From Acidobacteriaceae bacterium (GTDB taxonomy: Bacteria > Acidobacteriota > Terriglobia > Terriglobales > Acidobacteriaceae), in contig PKVW01000025.1 in the NCBI GenBank assembly GCA_003131585.1, positions 670 to 41,593 of the forward strand: a stretch of DNA of 40,924 bases, given 5' to 3'. This document shows, one piece after another, positions 32,198 through 40,924 of the stretch. Under the pieces are notes generated by a model, which was given only the letters and a program-made list of their open reading frames with translations, searched no databases and was not told the DNA's origin. Numbering within the stretch: the first letter of the stretch is position 1; each line of letters opens with the position of its first letter. The position numbers and the translations under genes were made by a program.

Positions 32198-32956
32198 ATG
32201 AACCCTGGAAAGCTGCGGTTGCCCTTACTGATTCTGTTGAGCCTGACGCTGGCTCATGCTGACGATGTTCGAACCGGGACCGACGTATTGCGCGCCATGC
32301 ATGATCGCTACGCGAAGACTTGGTATGAAACCTTGACCTTCACCCAGAAGAGCACAACCTACAACGGCGATGGCACCACCAAGGTGGACACCTGGCACGA
32401 AGCGCTGGCCCTGCCCGCGAAACTGCGCATCGATATTGGGACGCCAACTGACAACAACGGATATCTCATGGTCGACGGAACGCTCACGATATTCCGCGAA
32501 GGCAAGCAAGTGGGGACTCGCCCGCTGCAGAACATGCTTCTGGTCCTGGGATTTGACGTGTACCGCCAGACGCCGGAGACCACCGCCAAGGTCGCGAAAG
32601 ACGAAGGCTACGACCTTACCAAGGTTCACGAGGAAACTTGGGAAGGGCAGCCGGTCTATGTCGTAGGCGCGGGGAAAGGCGATCTGAAGTCGAAGCAATT
32701 CTGGGTCGACAAGAAGAATCTGCTTTTTGTTCGGCTGTTTGAGCCAACGCAGGCCGACGCTAGTAAGTTTCAGCAGATCCGCTTTGAGGATTATCGCGAG
32801 ATGGCGGGCGGCTGGGTGGCGGCGCGGGTGGAAGTCTACGTGGACGAAAAGAAAGTTTTTGGAGAAGAATATTCGGATATCGTGTGCAATGCGAAGCTCG
32901 ATCCGGGCACGTTTGATGCCAGGCAATTCAACGCGAGCCATTGGGAAAAACCTTAA
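32198..32956 (+). CDS. LolA-like outer-membrane lipoprotein-sorting protein
   Basis: From the ATG at 32198 the protein has 252 residues; an ATG at 32153 would add 15 without a signal-like start. MNPGKLRLPLLILLSLTLAH is a signal peptide cut near AHA-DD. The mature protein begins with a helix (TDVLRAMHDRYAKTWYETLT) and continues as a beta-rich domain (FTQKSTTYN, KLRIDIGTPTDNNGYLMVDG, FRLEPTQ-like strands), the LolA/LolB-like half-barrel. The family binds lipid or lipoprotein acyl chains in the periplasm. It is one of many acidobacterial relatives whose cargo is unknown, so the name describes the fold, not a proven job. The next gene follows after 32 bp on the same strand. Confidence 0.72.
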   Translation: MNPGKLRLPLLILLSLTLAHADDVRTGTDVLRAMHDRYAKTWYETLTFTQKSTTYNGDGTTKVDTWHEALALPAKLRIDIGTPTDNNGYLMVDGTLTIFREGKQVGTRPLQNMLLVLGFDVYRQTPETTAKVAKDEGYDLTKVHEETWEGQPVYVVGAGKGDLKSKQFWVDKKNLLFVRLFEPTQADASKFQQIRFEDYREMAGGWVAARVEVYVDEKKVFGEEYSDIVCNAKLDPGTFDARQFNASHWEKP

Positions 32957-32988
32957 GGCCTCGGGAGCGTGCCTGCTACAATCGGCCC

Positions 32989-33561
32989 ATGCGAAGACTT
33001 CTGCTAACTTCTGCCGCAGTCATCGGGCTGGTTGTCCTCATGCTTGGAACCTCATTCGCAAATGCCCAAGGCAGCGCACAGAAAGATTCTCCGCAGAAAG
33101 AGTCTCCGCCCGACGTTCCGGATGCGATTCAGGCCTCCGCGGGCGAAGAAGTTGTCCTCTTCGCGCATGCTTCCGGCTTTCAGATCTTCACCTGCCAGGC
33201 AGGCGCGGCTGGCAGATTCAGTTGGACCCTGAAGGCACCCGAGGCAGAACTGCACGATCGAAATGACAAAGTAATCGGCCAGCATTTTGCTGGCCCGACA
33301 TGGAAGCTGAAGGATGGCAGCGAAGTCACGGGCAAACTCGGGGCTCAGGTGGATTCTCTCGATGCGGATTCAATTCCCTGGCTGTTGGTGAAAGCCGAGA
33401 GTCATGCTGGAAAAGGTTTGCTCACGAGCGTAACCACGATTCAGCGAGTCCACACTAAGGGTGGGAAGCCGCCCGCCGATGGTTGCGATGCGGCTCACCA
33501 CGACGCCGAAACGAAAAGCAATTACACTGCGGACTATTACTTCTACGCTCCGCCTAAGTGA
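32989..33561 (+). CDS. DUF3455 domain exported protein
   Basis: From the ATG at 32989 the protein has 190 residues. It has a signal peptide (MRRLLLTSAAVIGLVVLMLG, cut after FANA). The mature part begins DVPDAIQASAGEEVVLFAHA and continues GFQIFTCQ, then FSWTLKAPEAELHDRNDKVI and HFAGPTWKLKDGSEVTGKL, the conserved blocks of DUF3455. The C-terminal region has TTIQRVHTKGGKPPADGCDA and a YTADYYFYA end, also typical. Two cysteines could form a disulfide. Members are secreted proteins of unknown function in bacteria and fungi. It probably shares a transcript with the preceding LolA-like gene (32-bp gap). Confidence 0.85.
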   Translation: MRRLLLTSAAVIGLVVLMLGTSFANAQGSAQKDSPQKESPPDVPDAIQASAGEEVVLFAHASGFQIFTCQAGAAGRFSWTLKAPEAELHDRNDKVIGQHFAGPTWKLKDGSEVTGKLGAQVDSLDADSIPWLLVKAESHAGKGLLTSVTTIQRVHTKGGKPPADGCDAAHHDAETKSNYTADYYFYAPPK

Positions 33562-33623
33562 AGCTCGTGCAGGATGCCAGGCATCCAACAAAGGGACGTT
33601 GGAGCTGGAAACCGAGAACTCTC

Positions 33624-34817
<1,194 letters not shown>

Positions 34818-34927
34818 CCTCGGGCATCCACATCCAAGGAGCTTCTACGCATTTTCTCGCTTACAATTGAGAAGTTCTCTGTGTCTCCGCGCCTCCGTGG
34901 TGGAATTTGTGTTTGAAGGGATGGGGT

Positions 34928-36727
34928 ATGGCCACGACCACAGCAGCTCCCAAGACCAGAATCTCCGGCGGCAGTTTCCTGCTCGAATCCCGCCGTCCTG
35001 ACGAAGTTTTCACGCCCGAGGACTTCACCGAGCAGCAGCTTCTGATCGGCCAGACGGCGGAAGAATTTACGGTCAACGAAATCCTGCCCAACGTTGAGAA
35101 GATGGAGCACAAAGACTTTTCCATTTCGCGCGCTCTGTTGAAGAAGGCCGGAGACCTGGGCCTTACTGGCGTCGAAATCCCCGAAGCGTACGGCGGCCTC
35201 GAAATGGACAAAGTCACCGCCGCCGTCATCGCCGACCACATTGCCCAGTACGCGGGCTTCGCCACCACTTGGGGCGCGCACACCGGCATCGGCTTGCTAC
35301 CCATCGTTTACTTCGGCACCGAGGAGCAGAAGCAAAAATATCTGCCGCGCCTGGCTGCCGGCGAAATTGTTGGCGCGTACGCCTTGTCAGAGGCGTCTTC
35401 CGGCTCCGATGCCCTGAACTGCCGCGCCCGCGCGCAGCTCTCACCCGACGGCAGGCACTACATCCTCAACGGCGAAAAGATGTGGATTACCAACGCCGGC
35501 TTCGCCGACCTGTTTACCGTTTTTGCCAGGGTCGAGGGCGAAAAGTTCACGGCATTTTTGGTTGAGAAAACTTTTCCCGGCTTCTCCATCGGCGGCGAAG
35601 AGCACAAGTTGGGCATTCGCGGCTCCTCCACCTGTCCGGTGGTCCTCAACGATTGCAAGGTCCCGGTCGAAAACCTGCTGGGCGAAATCGGCAAAGGCCA
35701 CATCATCGCCTTCAACATTCTGAACGTCGGCCGTTTTAAGCTGGGTGCAATGTGCGTGGGCGGAGGCCGGGTGTCGCTCGAGCACGCCGTCACCTACGCC
35801 AGGCAGCGCAAGGCTTTCAATAAGGTCATTGCCGACTTTGGTCTGGTGCGGGAGAAAATTGCCAACATGGCGACGCTGATTTACGTCGGCGAATCGCTCG
35901 TCTACCGTACCGTGGGCATGATGGACAACGCGCTCAGCGAAGTCGATAAATCCGGCGCCGACGCGATGAAAGAGACTCGCAAGGCCATCGAGGAATACGC
36001 TGTCGAGTGCTCCATCATCAAAGTCTGGGCTTCGGAGATGGTGGACTACGTCGTCGATGAGACCCTGCAAATCTACGGCGGCTACGGCTTCGTCGAGGAG
36101 TATCCCGCCGAGCGCGCCTACCGCGATGCCCGCATCAACCGCATCTTCGAAGGCACCAACGAAATCAACCGGCTAATCATCACGGGATTCTTGTTGAAGC
36201 GCGCCATGAGCGGCCAGTTGCCGCTTATGCCCGCCATCAAGAAGCTGATGGATGAGGTGCTCTCCGGGCCGTCGATGAGCGAGGACCTTGAAGGTCCGCT
36301 CGCCGAAGAACGCAAACTGGTCGGGCAGGCCAAGAAGATGGGCCTGTTCGTTGCCGGATCCGCCACCCAGAAATACATGCAGGCGATCCAGGATCAGCAG
36401 GAGATCATGGGCGCCATCGCCGACATGGCCATCGAAACTTATGCCATGGAGTCGGCCGTCCTGCGCGCGCAGAAAATTGCGCAGACGAAAGGCGAGGCCG
36501 CGGCTGCTCTGCCGATTGCCATGACCCGTGTTTATCTCACGCAGGCGATGGAGAAAGTCGAATCCGCAGCTAAGAAAGTGATCGCCGCAGTCGCCGACGG
36601 CGACATGCTCCGCACCCACCTTGCGATTCTTCGCCGCTTAGCCAAGTATGAACCGTTCAACACGATTGAACTGCGGCAGCAGATCGCGCAGAAGGCGATT
36701 GAGCGGGGGAAGTACACGCTGGCGTAG
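34928..36727 (+). CDS. Acyl-CoA dehydrogenase, long form
   Basis: A 599-residue flavoenzyme from the ATG at 34928; AAGGGATGGGG precedes it. N-terminal helical domain, then flavin-binding YALSEASSGSDALNCRARAQ and MWITNAGFADLFTVFARVEG. The catalytic base is Glu408 in RIFEGTNEINR, the position used by most family members. An extra C-terminal region of about 180 residues follows, as in VLCAD/ACAD9-type enzymes, which make a membrane-facing or dimerising extension. It introduces the first double bond in fatty acyl-CoA. It closes the beta-oxidation cluster; the electron acceptor (ETF) is not encoded here. Substrate chain length unknown, though the long form suggests long-chain acyl-CoA. Confidence 0.94.
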   Translation: MATTTAAPKTRISGGSFLLESRRPDEVFTPEDFTEQQLLIGQTAEEFTVNEILPNVEKMEHKDFSISRALLKKAGDLGLTGVEIPEAYGGLEMDKVTAAVIADHIAQYAGFATTWGAHTGIGLLPIVYFGTEEQKQKYLPRLAAGEIVGAYALSEASSGSDALNCRARAQLSPDGRHYILNGEKMWITNAGFADLFTVFARVEGEKFTAFLVEKTFPGFSIGGEEHKLGIRGSSTCPVVLNDCKVPVENLLGEIGKGHIIAFNILNVGRFKLGAMCVGGGRVSLEHAVTYARQRKAFNKVIADFGLVREKIANMATLIYVGESLVYRTVGMMDNALSEVDKSGADAMKETRKAIEEYAVECSIIKVWASEMVDYVVDETLQIYGGYGFVEEYPAERAYRDARINRIFEGTNEINRLIITGFLLKRAMSGQLPLMPAIKKLMDEVLSGPSMSEDLEGPLAEERKLVGQAKKMGLFVAGSATQKYMQAIQDQQEIMGAIADMAIETYAMESAVLRAQKIAQTKGEAAAALPIAMTRVYLTQAMEKVESAAKKVIAAVADGDMLRTHLAILRRLAKYEPFNTIELRQQIAQKAIERGKYTLA

Positions 36728-36849
36728 AACAGTTTGTTCCCGCGGTTAAGCCCGCAATGGCGACGGCTTCGGGCGCCGTGAATTCATGAAACACGCAGAC
36801 GGACTGCACAAGGACGATTGGATCTGCGAGCTAATGTTTCCGGCACCGC

Positions 36850-38538
36850 CTAGGTTGTGATCCCTCGGTAAAGATGCTGGGCGAACAGGGAGCCAGTCCA
36901 GTACTGCACGTGGGCGGCAAGCGGAGTGTGGGCGTCGGGATCGATGATATTCTGCACCGCACGGCCGAGAGGATTTTCGCGCGGAGCCGCGACTGTGGCG
37001 GCCGCGAGTGCCGCCACCGGATGCCTGGCGTTCTCCACGTTCGGCGGATCGTAGTAATCGAGGTTGCCGCTGATGATGTCCGCTCGGGACCACAGGTTCA
37101 CCCATTCCTGGGGACGGTTGCTGTAATCCACAATCATGGGTTGGACCGCGGCCGCGGCCACTTCACGGATGGGAGAATCCATATCCTTCTGAGTACGGAA
37201 CAGAAACGCCGTTTTGTCGAGCGGTGAACCAAATGTGAGAAACATGCGCGTCCTTTTCGCGACCCGCAACCCTGGGCTGGAGAAAGCCTTCTCCAGCAGC
37301 AAACCGTTGAGCACGTCGTAGCTGATAACAGACCCCAGCGAGTGCCCCACCACAATGATTTTTTCGTACAGGTACGCGCTGTCGTCGGCGGTTCTGGCGC
37401 GATATACCGCGAGTGCAACTTTCACTGCAGTCTGCCAGATTTGCTGACGAAGGTCCCAGAACTTGCTCACTGTATGGGCTGCAATGTAAGCGGTGATGTC
37501 ACCAACATATTCAATGAGGAGAATGCGAACCTCGCGCGCCGCAAGAACCTCCAGCACCCAGAGCAACAGGACCACTATCGAGAAGCTCGCCACGAATTTG
37601 TTCCAGCCATCTCCAGGAGTAAAGGATGTTGGCTGTATCCAGCCTGCCAGACGGAATCCCATGAGCGTTGCGGCATAAAGGATTGCACCCGCCCCGATGC
37701 CGATCAGCAACCACCCTGCAGTTCGCACGGCTGCCGCTTTTGAGCGTCCGATCCAGATTCCGAACGCAATCAGGATGGCGGCGAGATCCACTACCAACAA
37801 GTCCCAGGTCAATCCCACAAGGAGATCGCCGGTAGGGAAGGACTTCGCCGCGCCGATAGCGTGTGATGCGGCCGCCGCCACCACCACTGCATTGATGAGC
37901 AGAAGCGCCGCCAGCAGCGCCATCACCGAGAGGAAGGCTAAGGTCAGGACGAACTTATTCAGCTTGAACTCGCGTTCTTCACCAAACATCCAGCGCTTAA
38001 AAGTGCCGGCTTCGGTGTTGCAAATTCCGTTCCGGCCGGCGTCGAACAGGAACCCGATCACTTCCTGAGCTGTGACCTTGCCTTCGGTCAGGGGCGCCCA
38101 GTACGCCTCATATATGTGAACATCCCACTTCTTACTACGCTCGTCTGTGATTGCAAACTCGGCTCGAATCAGCTCCGGTTCCGTCGGCGCTGCAGCGGTA
38201 CCAAGGCGCACGTTACGGATCACCGGCTGGCTAGCCACGGCGCCCGCTTGTTTTGCTTGTTCGGCACCGCGTGCTACGGCGAGCGCGACCGCCTCGATCG
38301 TCTCGTAAGGCACCTGCTGCCCCATTCCATGGGTCACAATCACGGCTACGCGCTCGGGTTGAGCCGGCGTCTGCGGAGGGATTGCACTATATTGCGGGGT
38401 CTGGCCGCGGAAAACCTGCTGGGAACCGAGTGTAGGCTGCATGGCGCGCACCTCTCTAACGCTTTCCGGCGCTAACGTTCTGAGGGTTTGTTCGCTTCCT
38501 TTTGCCAAGGGGGATGAGCTTAGCAGCTTGGCCACCAT
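36850..38538 (-). CDS. Membrane protein with split alpha/beta-hydrolase (lipase-like) domain
   Basis: A 562-residue protein whose hydrolase fold appears split by a membrane insert. The N-terminal part has RVAVIVTHGMGQQVPYETIE, where HGMG is the oxyanion stretch of lipases. Then come about four hydrophobic helices (KFVLTLAFLSVMALLAALLL, LLVVDLAAILIAFGIWI, GWLLIGIGAGAILYAATLMG, SFSIVVLLLWVLEVLA). The nucleophile elbow follows at S400 in IIVVGHSLGSVISYDVLNGL. Candidate Asp/His partners lie further on, in the segment ending ENARHP. The start at 38538 has only a weak ribosome-binding site; an in-frame ATG at 38442 is possible. It lies beside the beta-oxidation cluster but on the opposite strand. 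It is probably a membrane-anchored esterase or lipase; no characterised relative is recognised. Confidence 0.75.
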   Translation of the reverse strand: MVAKLLSSSPLAKGSEQTLRTLAPESVREVRAMQPTLGSQQVFRGQTPQYSAIPPQTPAQPERVAVIVTHGMGQQVPYETIEAVALAVARGAEQAKQAGAVASQPVIRNVRLGTAAAPTEPELIRAEFAITDERSKKWDVHIYEAYWAPLTEGKVTAQEVIGFLFDAGRNGICNTEAGTFKRWMFGEEREFKLNKFVLTLAFLSVMALLAALLLINAVVVAAAASHAIGAAKSFPTGDLLVGLTWDLLVVDLAAILIAFGIWIGRSKAAAVRTAGWLLIGIGAGAILYAATLMGFRLAGWIQPTSFTPGDGWNKFVASFSIVVLLLWVLEVLAAREVRILLIEYVGDITAYIAAHTVSKFWDLRQQIWQTAVKVALAVYRARTADDSAYLYEKIIVVGHSLGSVISYDVLNGLLLEKAFSSPGLRVAKRTRMFLTFGSPLDKTAFLFRTQKDMDSPIREVAAAAVQPMIVDYSNRPQEWVNLWSRADIISGNLDYYDPPNVENARHPVAALAAATVAAPRENPLGRAVQNIIDPDAHTPLAAHVQYWTGSLFAQHLYRGITT

Positions 38539-38618
38539 GCTGAACAGCTCATCGATGGCTTGTTCTGAAAACGTAACAAACCAATCCTACTATCGCGGGT
38601 AAGCCGACGGCTGCGGCT

Positions 38619-38873
38619 TCAAGCGTTCTTCTTCAGCTCTTGCATCACGCTCTGGATCAATTCCTTCGCGTCGGTAAGGCTCTTCATGATGATCTGAATA
38701 TCCATCACCGGCTTGCCCGGCCAGCGCTGGCTCTGGCAATAGACGCCGTGCTGGCCGATCAGCGCCATAGCATCGGTGATGGTGTCCATGGTCACAGCCA
38801 GCCGCCCGCGCGGCACGCCCATCATGGTCTCGTAGTGCTCCAGTTCTTCCTGCTTTTCGTCGAATACCGGCAT
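38619..38873 (-). CDS. Small hypothetical protein
   Basis: An 84-residue protein (MPVFDEKQEELEHYETMMGV) with acidic N-terminal and basic C-terminal helices (DAKELIQSVMQELKKN). The middle has VTMDTITDAMALIGQHGVYC and SQRWPGKPVMDIQIIMKSLT. No known domain is recognised. No ribosome-binding site is obvious before the ATG at 38873, but the reading frame has natural composition while the overlapping frames do not. It lies 80 bp after the stop-side of the divergent region near 38538 on the same strand. Function unknown. Confidence 0.6.
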   Translation of the reverse strand: MPVFDEKQEELEHYETMMGVPRGRLAVTMDTITDAMALIGQHGVYCQSQRWPGKPVMDIQIIMKSLTDAKELIQSVMQELKKNA

Positions 38874-38944
38874 GTGGAGATTGTAACGTGCGTGCGCGGG
38901 AGAGCATAATTGCTATCGGCAACCTGGCTCGTGCGTCAAAGCAA

Positions 38945-39030
38945 TTAGCAGTTGGCAGTTAGCGGAAGGGAACCTGACGGGAACCACGCGGACTACCGAA
39001 TTGCTAAATGCCAACTGCTAGCTGCTAAAT
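38945..39030. repeat. Imperfect inverted repeat upstream of the DUF2911 gene
   Basis: TTAGCAGTTGGCAGTTAGC (38945-38963) is matched in inverted form by GCTAAATGCCAACTGCTAGC within 39003-39030. It could form a long imperfect hairpin across the leader of the gene at 39050. Similar TTAGCAGTT-type strings are, from memory, frequent in acidobacterial intergenic DNA. Confidence 0.6.
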
Positions 39031-39049
39031 GCTTCTTTATGGAGAAACT

Positions 39050-39580
39050 ATGCACAAACGAACCGTCCTTCCCACGCTTCTCACTGTCCTGTTCAGCACC
39101 GCTGCCTTCGCTCAGATGGGCGGAGGCCGGCCCAGCCCCGCTGCCTCAGCCACCTGCGATCTCGGTGGCGGCAAAACCATCAAGACCGATTACTCCAGCC
39201 CGCGCATGAAAGGCCGCAAGATCTACGGTGAACTCGTGCCCTTCGGCGAAGTCTGGCGCACCGGGGCCAATGACGCCACAACTTTCGTCGCCAGCTCCGA
39301 TGTGGTGGTCGGCGGCAAGACCGTACCCGCGGGCAGCTACACGATCTTTACCGTGCCCAAAGCCGACAAGTGGACGCTGATCATTAATAAGAAGACGGGC
39401 GAGTGGGGCATCCCTTACAAATATGAGAGCGATGAACTGGCTCGCGCGGACATGAACGTTTCCAAACTTCCCTCGCCGGTCGAGAACTTCGCCATCGCCT
39501 ATGACAAGTCCGCGGGCGGGTGCATGCTGCGCATGGATTGGGAAACCACGCGCGCTTCAGTGGACATCTCGGCGAAGTGA
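39050..39580 (+). CDS. DUF2911 exported protein
   Basis: A 176-residue exported protein from the ATG at 39050, with GGAGA eight bases upstream. The signal peptide is MHKRTVLPTLLTVLFSTAAF, cut near AQM. The mature domain shows KTDYSSPRMKGRKIYGELVP, FGEVWRTGANDATTF and VPAGSYTIFTVPKADKWTLI, the hallmark blocks of DUF2911 (beta-sandwich, known structure but unknown function). Members occur mainly in Acidobacteriota and Bacteroidota and are secreted or periplasmic. No operon partner is seen. Family confident, function unknown. Confidence 0.92.
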   Translation: MHKRTVLPTLLTVLFSTAAFAQMGGGRPSPAASATCDLGGGKTIKTDYSSPRMKGRKIYGELVPFGEVWRTGANDATTFVASSDVVVGGKTVPAGSYTIFTVPKADKWTLIINKKTGEWGIPYKYESDELARADMNVSKLPSPVENFAIAYDKSAGGCMLRMDWETTRASVDISAK

Positions 39581-39596
39581 CGCGCTAAGTAGCATC

Positions 39597-39692
39597 GTAG
39601 CGCCGCCGTCCCGGCGGCTGTCCCTTTCGGCAGGCTCAGGCAAGCGTGGGGGCGTCCTGCCCCCCACATCCGGCGAGACGCCGGCGCTACGA
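39597..39692. repeat. REPIN-like pair of inverted palindromic repeats
   Basis: GTAGCGCCGCCGTCCCGGCG (from 39599) and, inverted, CCGGCGAGACGCCGGCGCTAC (ending 39691) are opposite-facing copies of one motif (GTAGCGCCGSCGTC...). Between them GTGGGGGC and GCCCCCCAC can form a further hairpin. The whole fits in about 95 bp, a size typical of paired REP repeats (REPINs). The core GGCGGCTGTCCC also occurs in the hairpins at 23846-23920. It fills the gap between two convergent genes. Confidence 0.65.
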
Positions 39693-39694
39693 AA

Positions 39695-40924
39695 TTACAC
39701 GGCCGGCTTCCAGCGCAGTACCGGCTTTCTGGCGGCAGCCGTCTCGTCGAGGCGTGAAACCCGCGTCGAGTGCGGTGCATCGAGCACCGTCTGCGGATCT
39801 TCCTCCACTTCTTCCGCAATCGACTTCATCGCCTCGATGAACAAATCCATCTCTTCCTTCGACTCGCTCTCGGTCGGCTCGATCATCAGCGCGCCCGGCA
39901 CAATCAGCGGAAACGCGGTCGTGTAAGGATGGAATCCATAGTCGATGAGGCGCTTGGCGATGTCCATGGTCCGCACGCCCTTTTTCGCCTGTACTCTGTC
40001 GCTGAATACGACTTCGTGCATGGTTGGCGTGGAATACGGCAGATCGTACGTGCCTTCGAGCCCCTTGCGAATGTAGTTGGCGTTCAGCACCGCGTCTTCG
40101 GTGGTTTGCCGCAAACCATCGGGCCCATTGGCCTGGATGTAAGCCAGCGCCCGGACAAACATTCCAAAGTTGCCGTAGTACGCGCGCACCCGCCCCACCG
40201 ATTGCGGACGGTTGTAGTCAAAAGCCAGCGTGCCATCCGCCTTGGTGACCACCACTGGGGTAGGGACAAACGGCTCGAGGACTTTCTTGATCGCCACCGG
40301 TCCCGATCCCGGCCCGCCGCCGCCGTGCGGAGTGGAAAATGTCTTATGCAGGTTGAGGTGCATCACGTCGACGCCAAAATCGCCCGGCCGCACCTTCCCG
40401 ACCAGGGCGTTCATGTTCGCGCCGTCCATATAGAGCAGGCCGCCCTTGGCGTGCAGAATGTCGGCAATCTTGTGGATATCCTGCTCGAAGACGCCCAGCG
40501 TGTTGGGATTGGTGAGCATAAGCGCGGCGACATCGTCGCTCATCTGCGCTTCCAGCGCGGCAATGTCTACCATGCCGCGCGAGTCCGACTTCAAGTTCTC
40601 GACGGCGTAGTTCACCATGGCCGCCGTCGCCGGATTCGTCCCGTGCGCCGAGTCCGGAATCAAAATCTTCTTGCGCGCGTTCCCCTGCGACTGGTGATAC
40701 GCCCGCACCATGAGAAGGCCCGTCATCTCGCCATGCGCCCCCGCCGCGGGCTGCATCGTGATCGCATCCATCCCCGTGATCTCGATCAAGCACTCGCTCA
40801 GCGTCTTGAGAATGCGCAGCGCCCCCTGCGAAATCTTCTCCGGCTGGTAGGGATGCCCGTTCGCGATTCCCTCCACCCGCGCCACAACTTCATTCACTCG
40901 CGGGTTGTACTTCATCGTGCACGA
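39695..40924 (-). CDS. gcvPB: Glycine dehydrogenase (decarboxylating) subunit 2, 5' truncated by window
   Basis: The frame is open to the window end: SCT precedes the ATG at 40915, and SCTMKYNPR is an internal, conserved P-protein motif, so the true start lies beyond base 40924. The visible 409 residues include the PLP lysine in [17 protein letters not shown] and the segments [34 protein letters not shown] and [11 protein letters not shown]. The two-subunit form of the P-protein (GcvPA plus GcvPB) decarboxylates glycine and passes the aminomethyl group to the lipoyl H-protein. GcvPA is expected just upstream, outside the window. The C-terminal end matches the usual length. Cytoplasmic. Confidence 0.96.
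   Translation of the reverse strand, partial: SCTMKYNPRVNEVVARVEGIANGHPYQPEKISQGALRILKTLSECLIEITGMDAITMQPAAGAHGEMTGLLMVRAYHQSQGNARKKILIPDSAHGTNPATAAMVNYAVENLKSDSRGMVDIAALEAQMSDDVAALMLTNPNTLGVFEQDIHKIADILHAKGGLLYMDGANMNALVGKVRPGDFGVDVMHLNLHKTFSTPHGGGGPGSGPVAIKKVLEPFVPTPVVVTKADGTLAFDYNRPQSVGRVRAYYGNFGMFVRALAYIQANGPDGLRQTTEDAVLNANYIRKGLEGTYDLPYSTPTMHEVVFSDRVQAKKGVRTMDIAKRLIDYGFHPYTTAFPLIVPGALMIEPTESESKEEMDLFIEAMKSIAEEVEEDPQTVLDAPHSTRVSRLDETAAARKPVLRWKPAV

Overview
The window looks like a chromosomal segment of an Acidobacteriota (Terriglobia-like) genome. This is an inference from the mix of gene families: two receptor-type Ser/Thr kinases with beta-propeller (PD40/TolB-like) tails, secreted M13 and M28 metallopeptidases, small secreted DUF2911, DUF3455 and LolA-like proteins, a split glycine dehydrogenase (gcvPB), and many VapBC-type toxin-antitoxin (TA) loci. 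Most genes are GC-rich. No rRNA gene, complete tRNA, CRISPR array or phage structural gene was seen.

Layout. 1-2556: the 3' part of a membrane Ser/Thr kinase that starts before the window. 2557-9300: an accessory stretch. It holds a REP-associated (Y1/IS200-like) transposase framed by large inverted arms with hairpins, two unrecognised and relatively AT-rich genes (the second with a HEPN-type RNLFTH motif), a DUF4160/DUF2442 pair, several small genes, and an IS1595-family transposase. 9538-14195: M13 peptidase, a small exported protein and thiC. 14262-15786: a small exported protein, a lone antitoxin-like gene and a vapBC pair. 16147-23017: M28 peptidase, the proB-proA operon, a methyltransferase and a PLP-dependent decarboxylase. 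23026-28720: a second TA pair, a complete Ser/Thr kinase, a patatin-like phospholipase, a NUDIX hydrolase and a small exported protein. 28891-36727: a fatty-acid beta-oxidation cluster (3-hydroxyacyl-CoA dehydrogenase/enoyl-CoA hydratase fusion, thiolase, acyl-CoA dehydrogenase). It is interrupted by a vapBC locus with a broken antitoxin and by two small envelope-protein genes. 36850-40924: a membrane alpha/beta hydrolase, two small proteins and the start-truncated gcvPB.

How it fits together. The housekeeping content covers proline synthesis (ProB and ProA, overlapping by one base), thiamine pyrimidine synthesis (ThiC), fatty-acid degradation and glycine cleavage. The accessory content is dominated by PIN-domain toxins and their antitoxins, by transposases, and by several families of intergenic hairpin repeats. 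The most interesting points are the RAYT element with its inverted arms, the low-GC gene pair with a HEPN motif, a recurring intergenic motif (TAAGTYNTTTG...ATTTTG) found at three loci, and a vapBC locus with intact toxin but frameshifted antitoxin.

All family assignments come from reading translated sequence and remembered family motifs. No database search was run.
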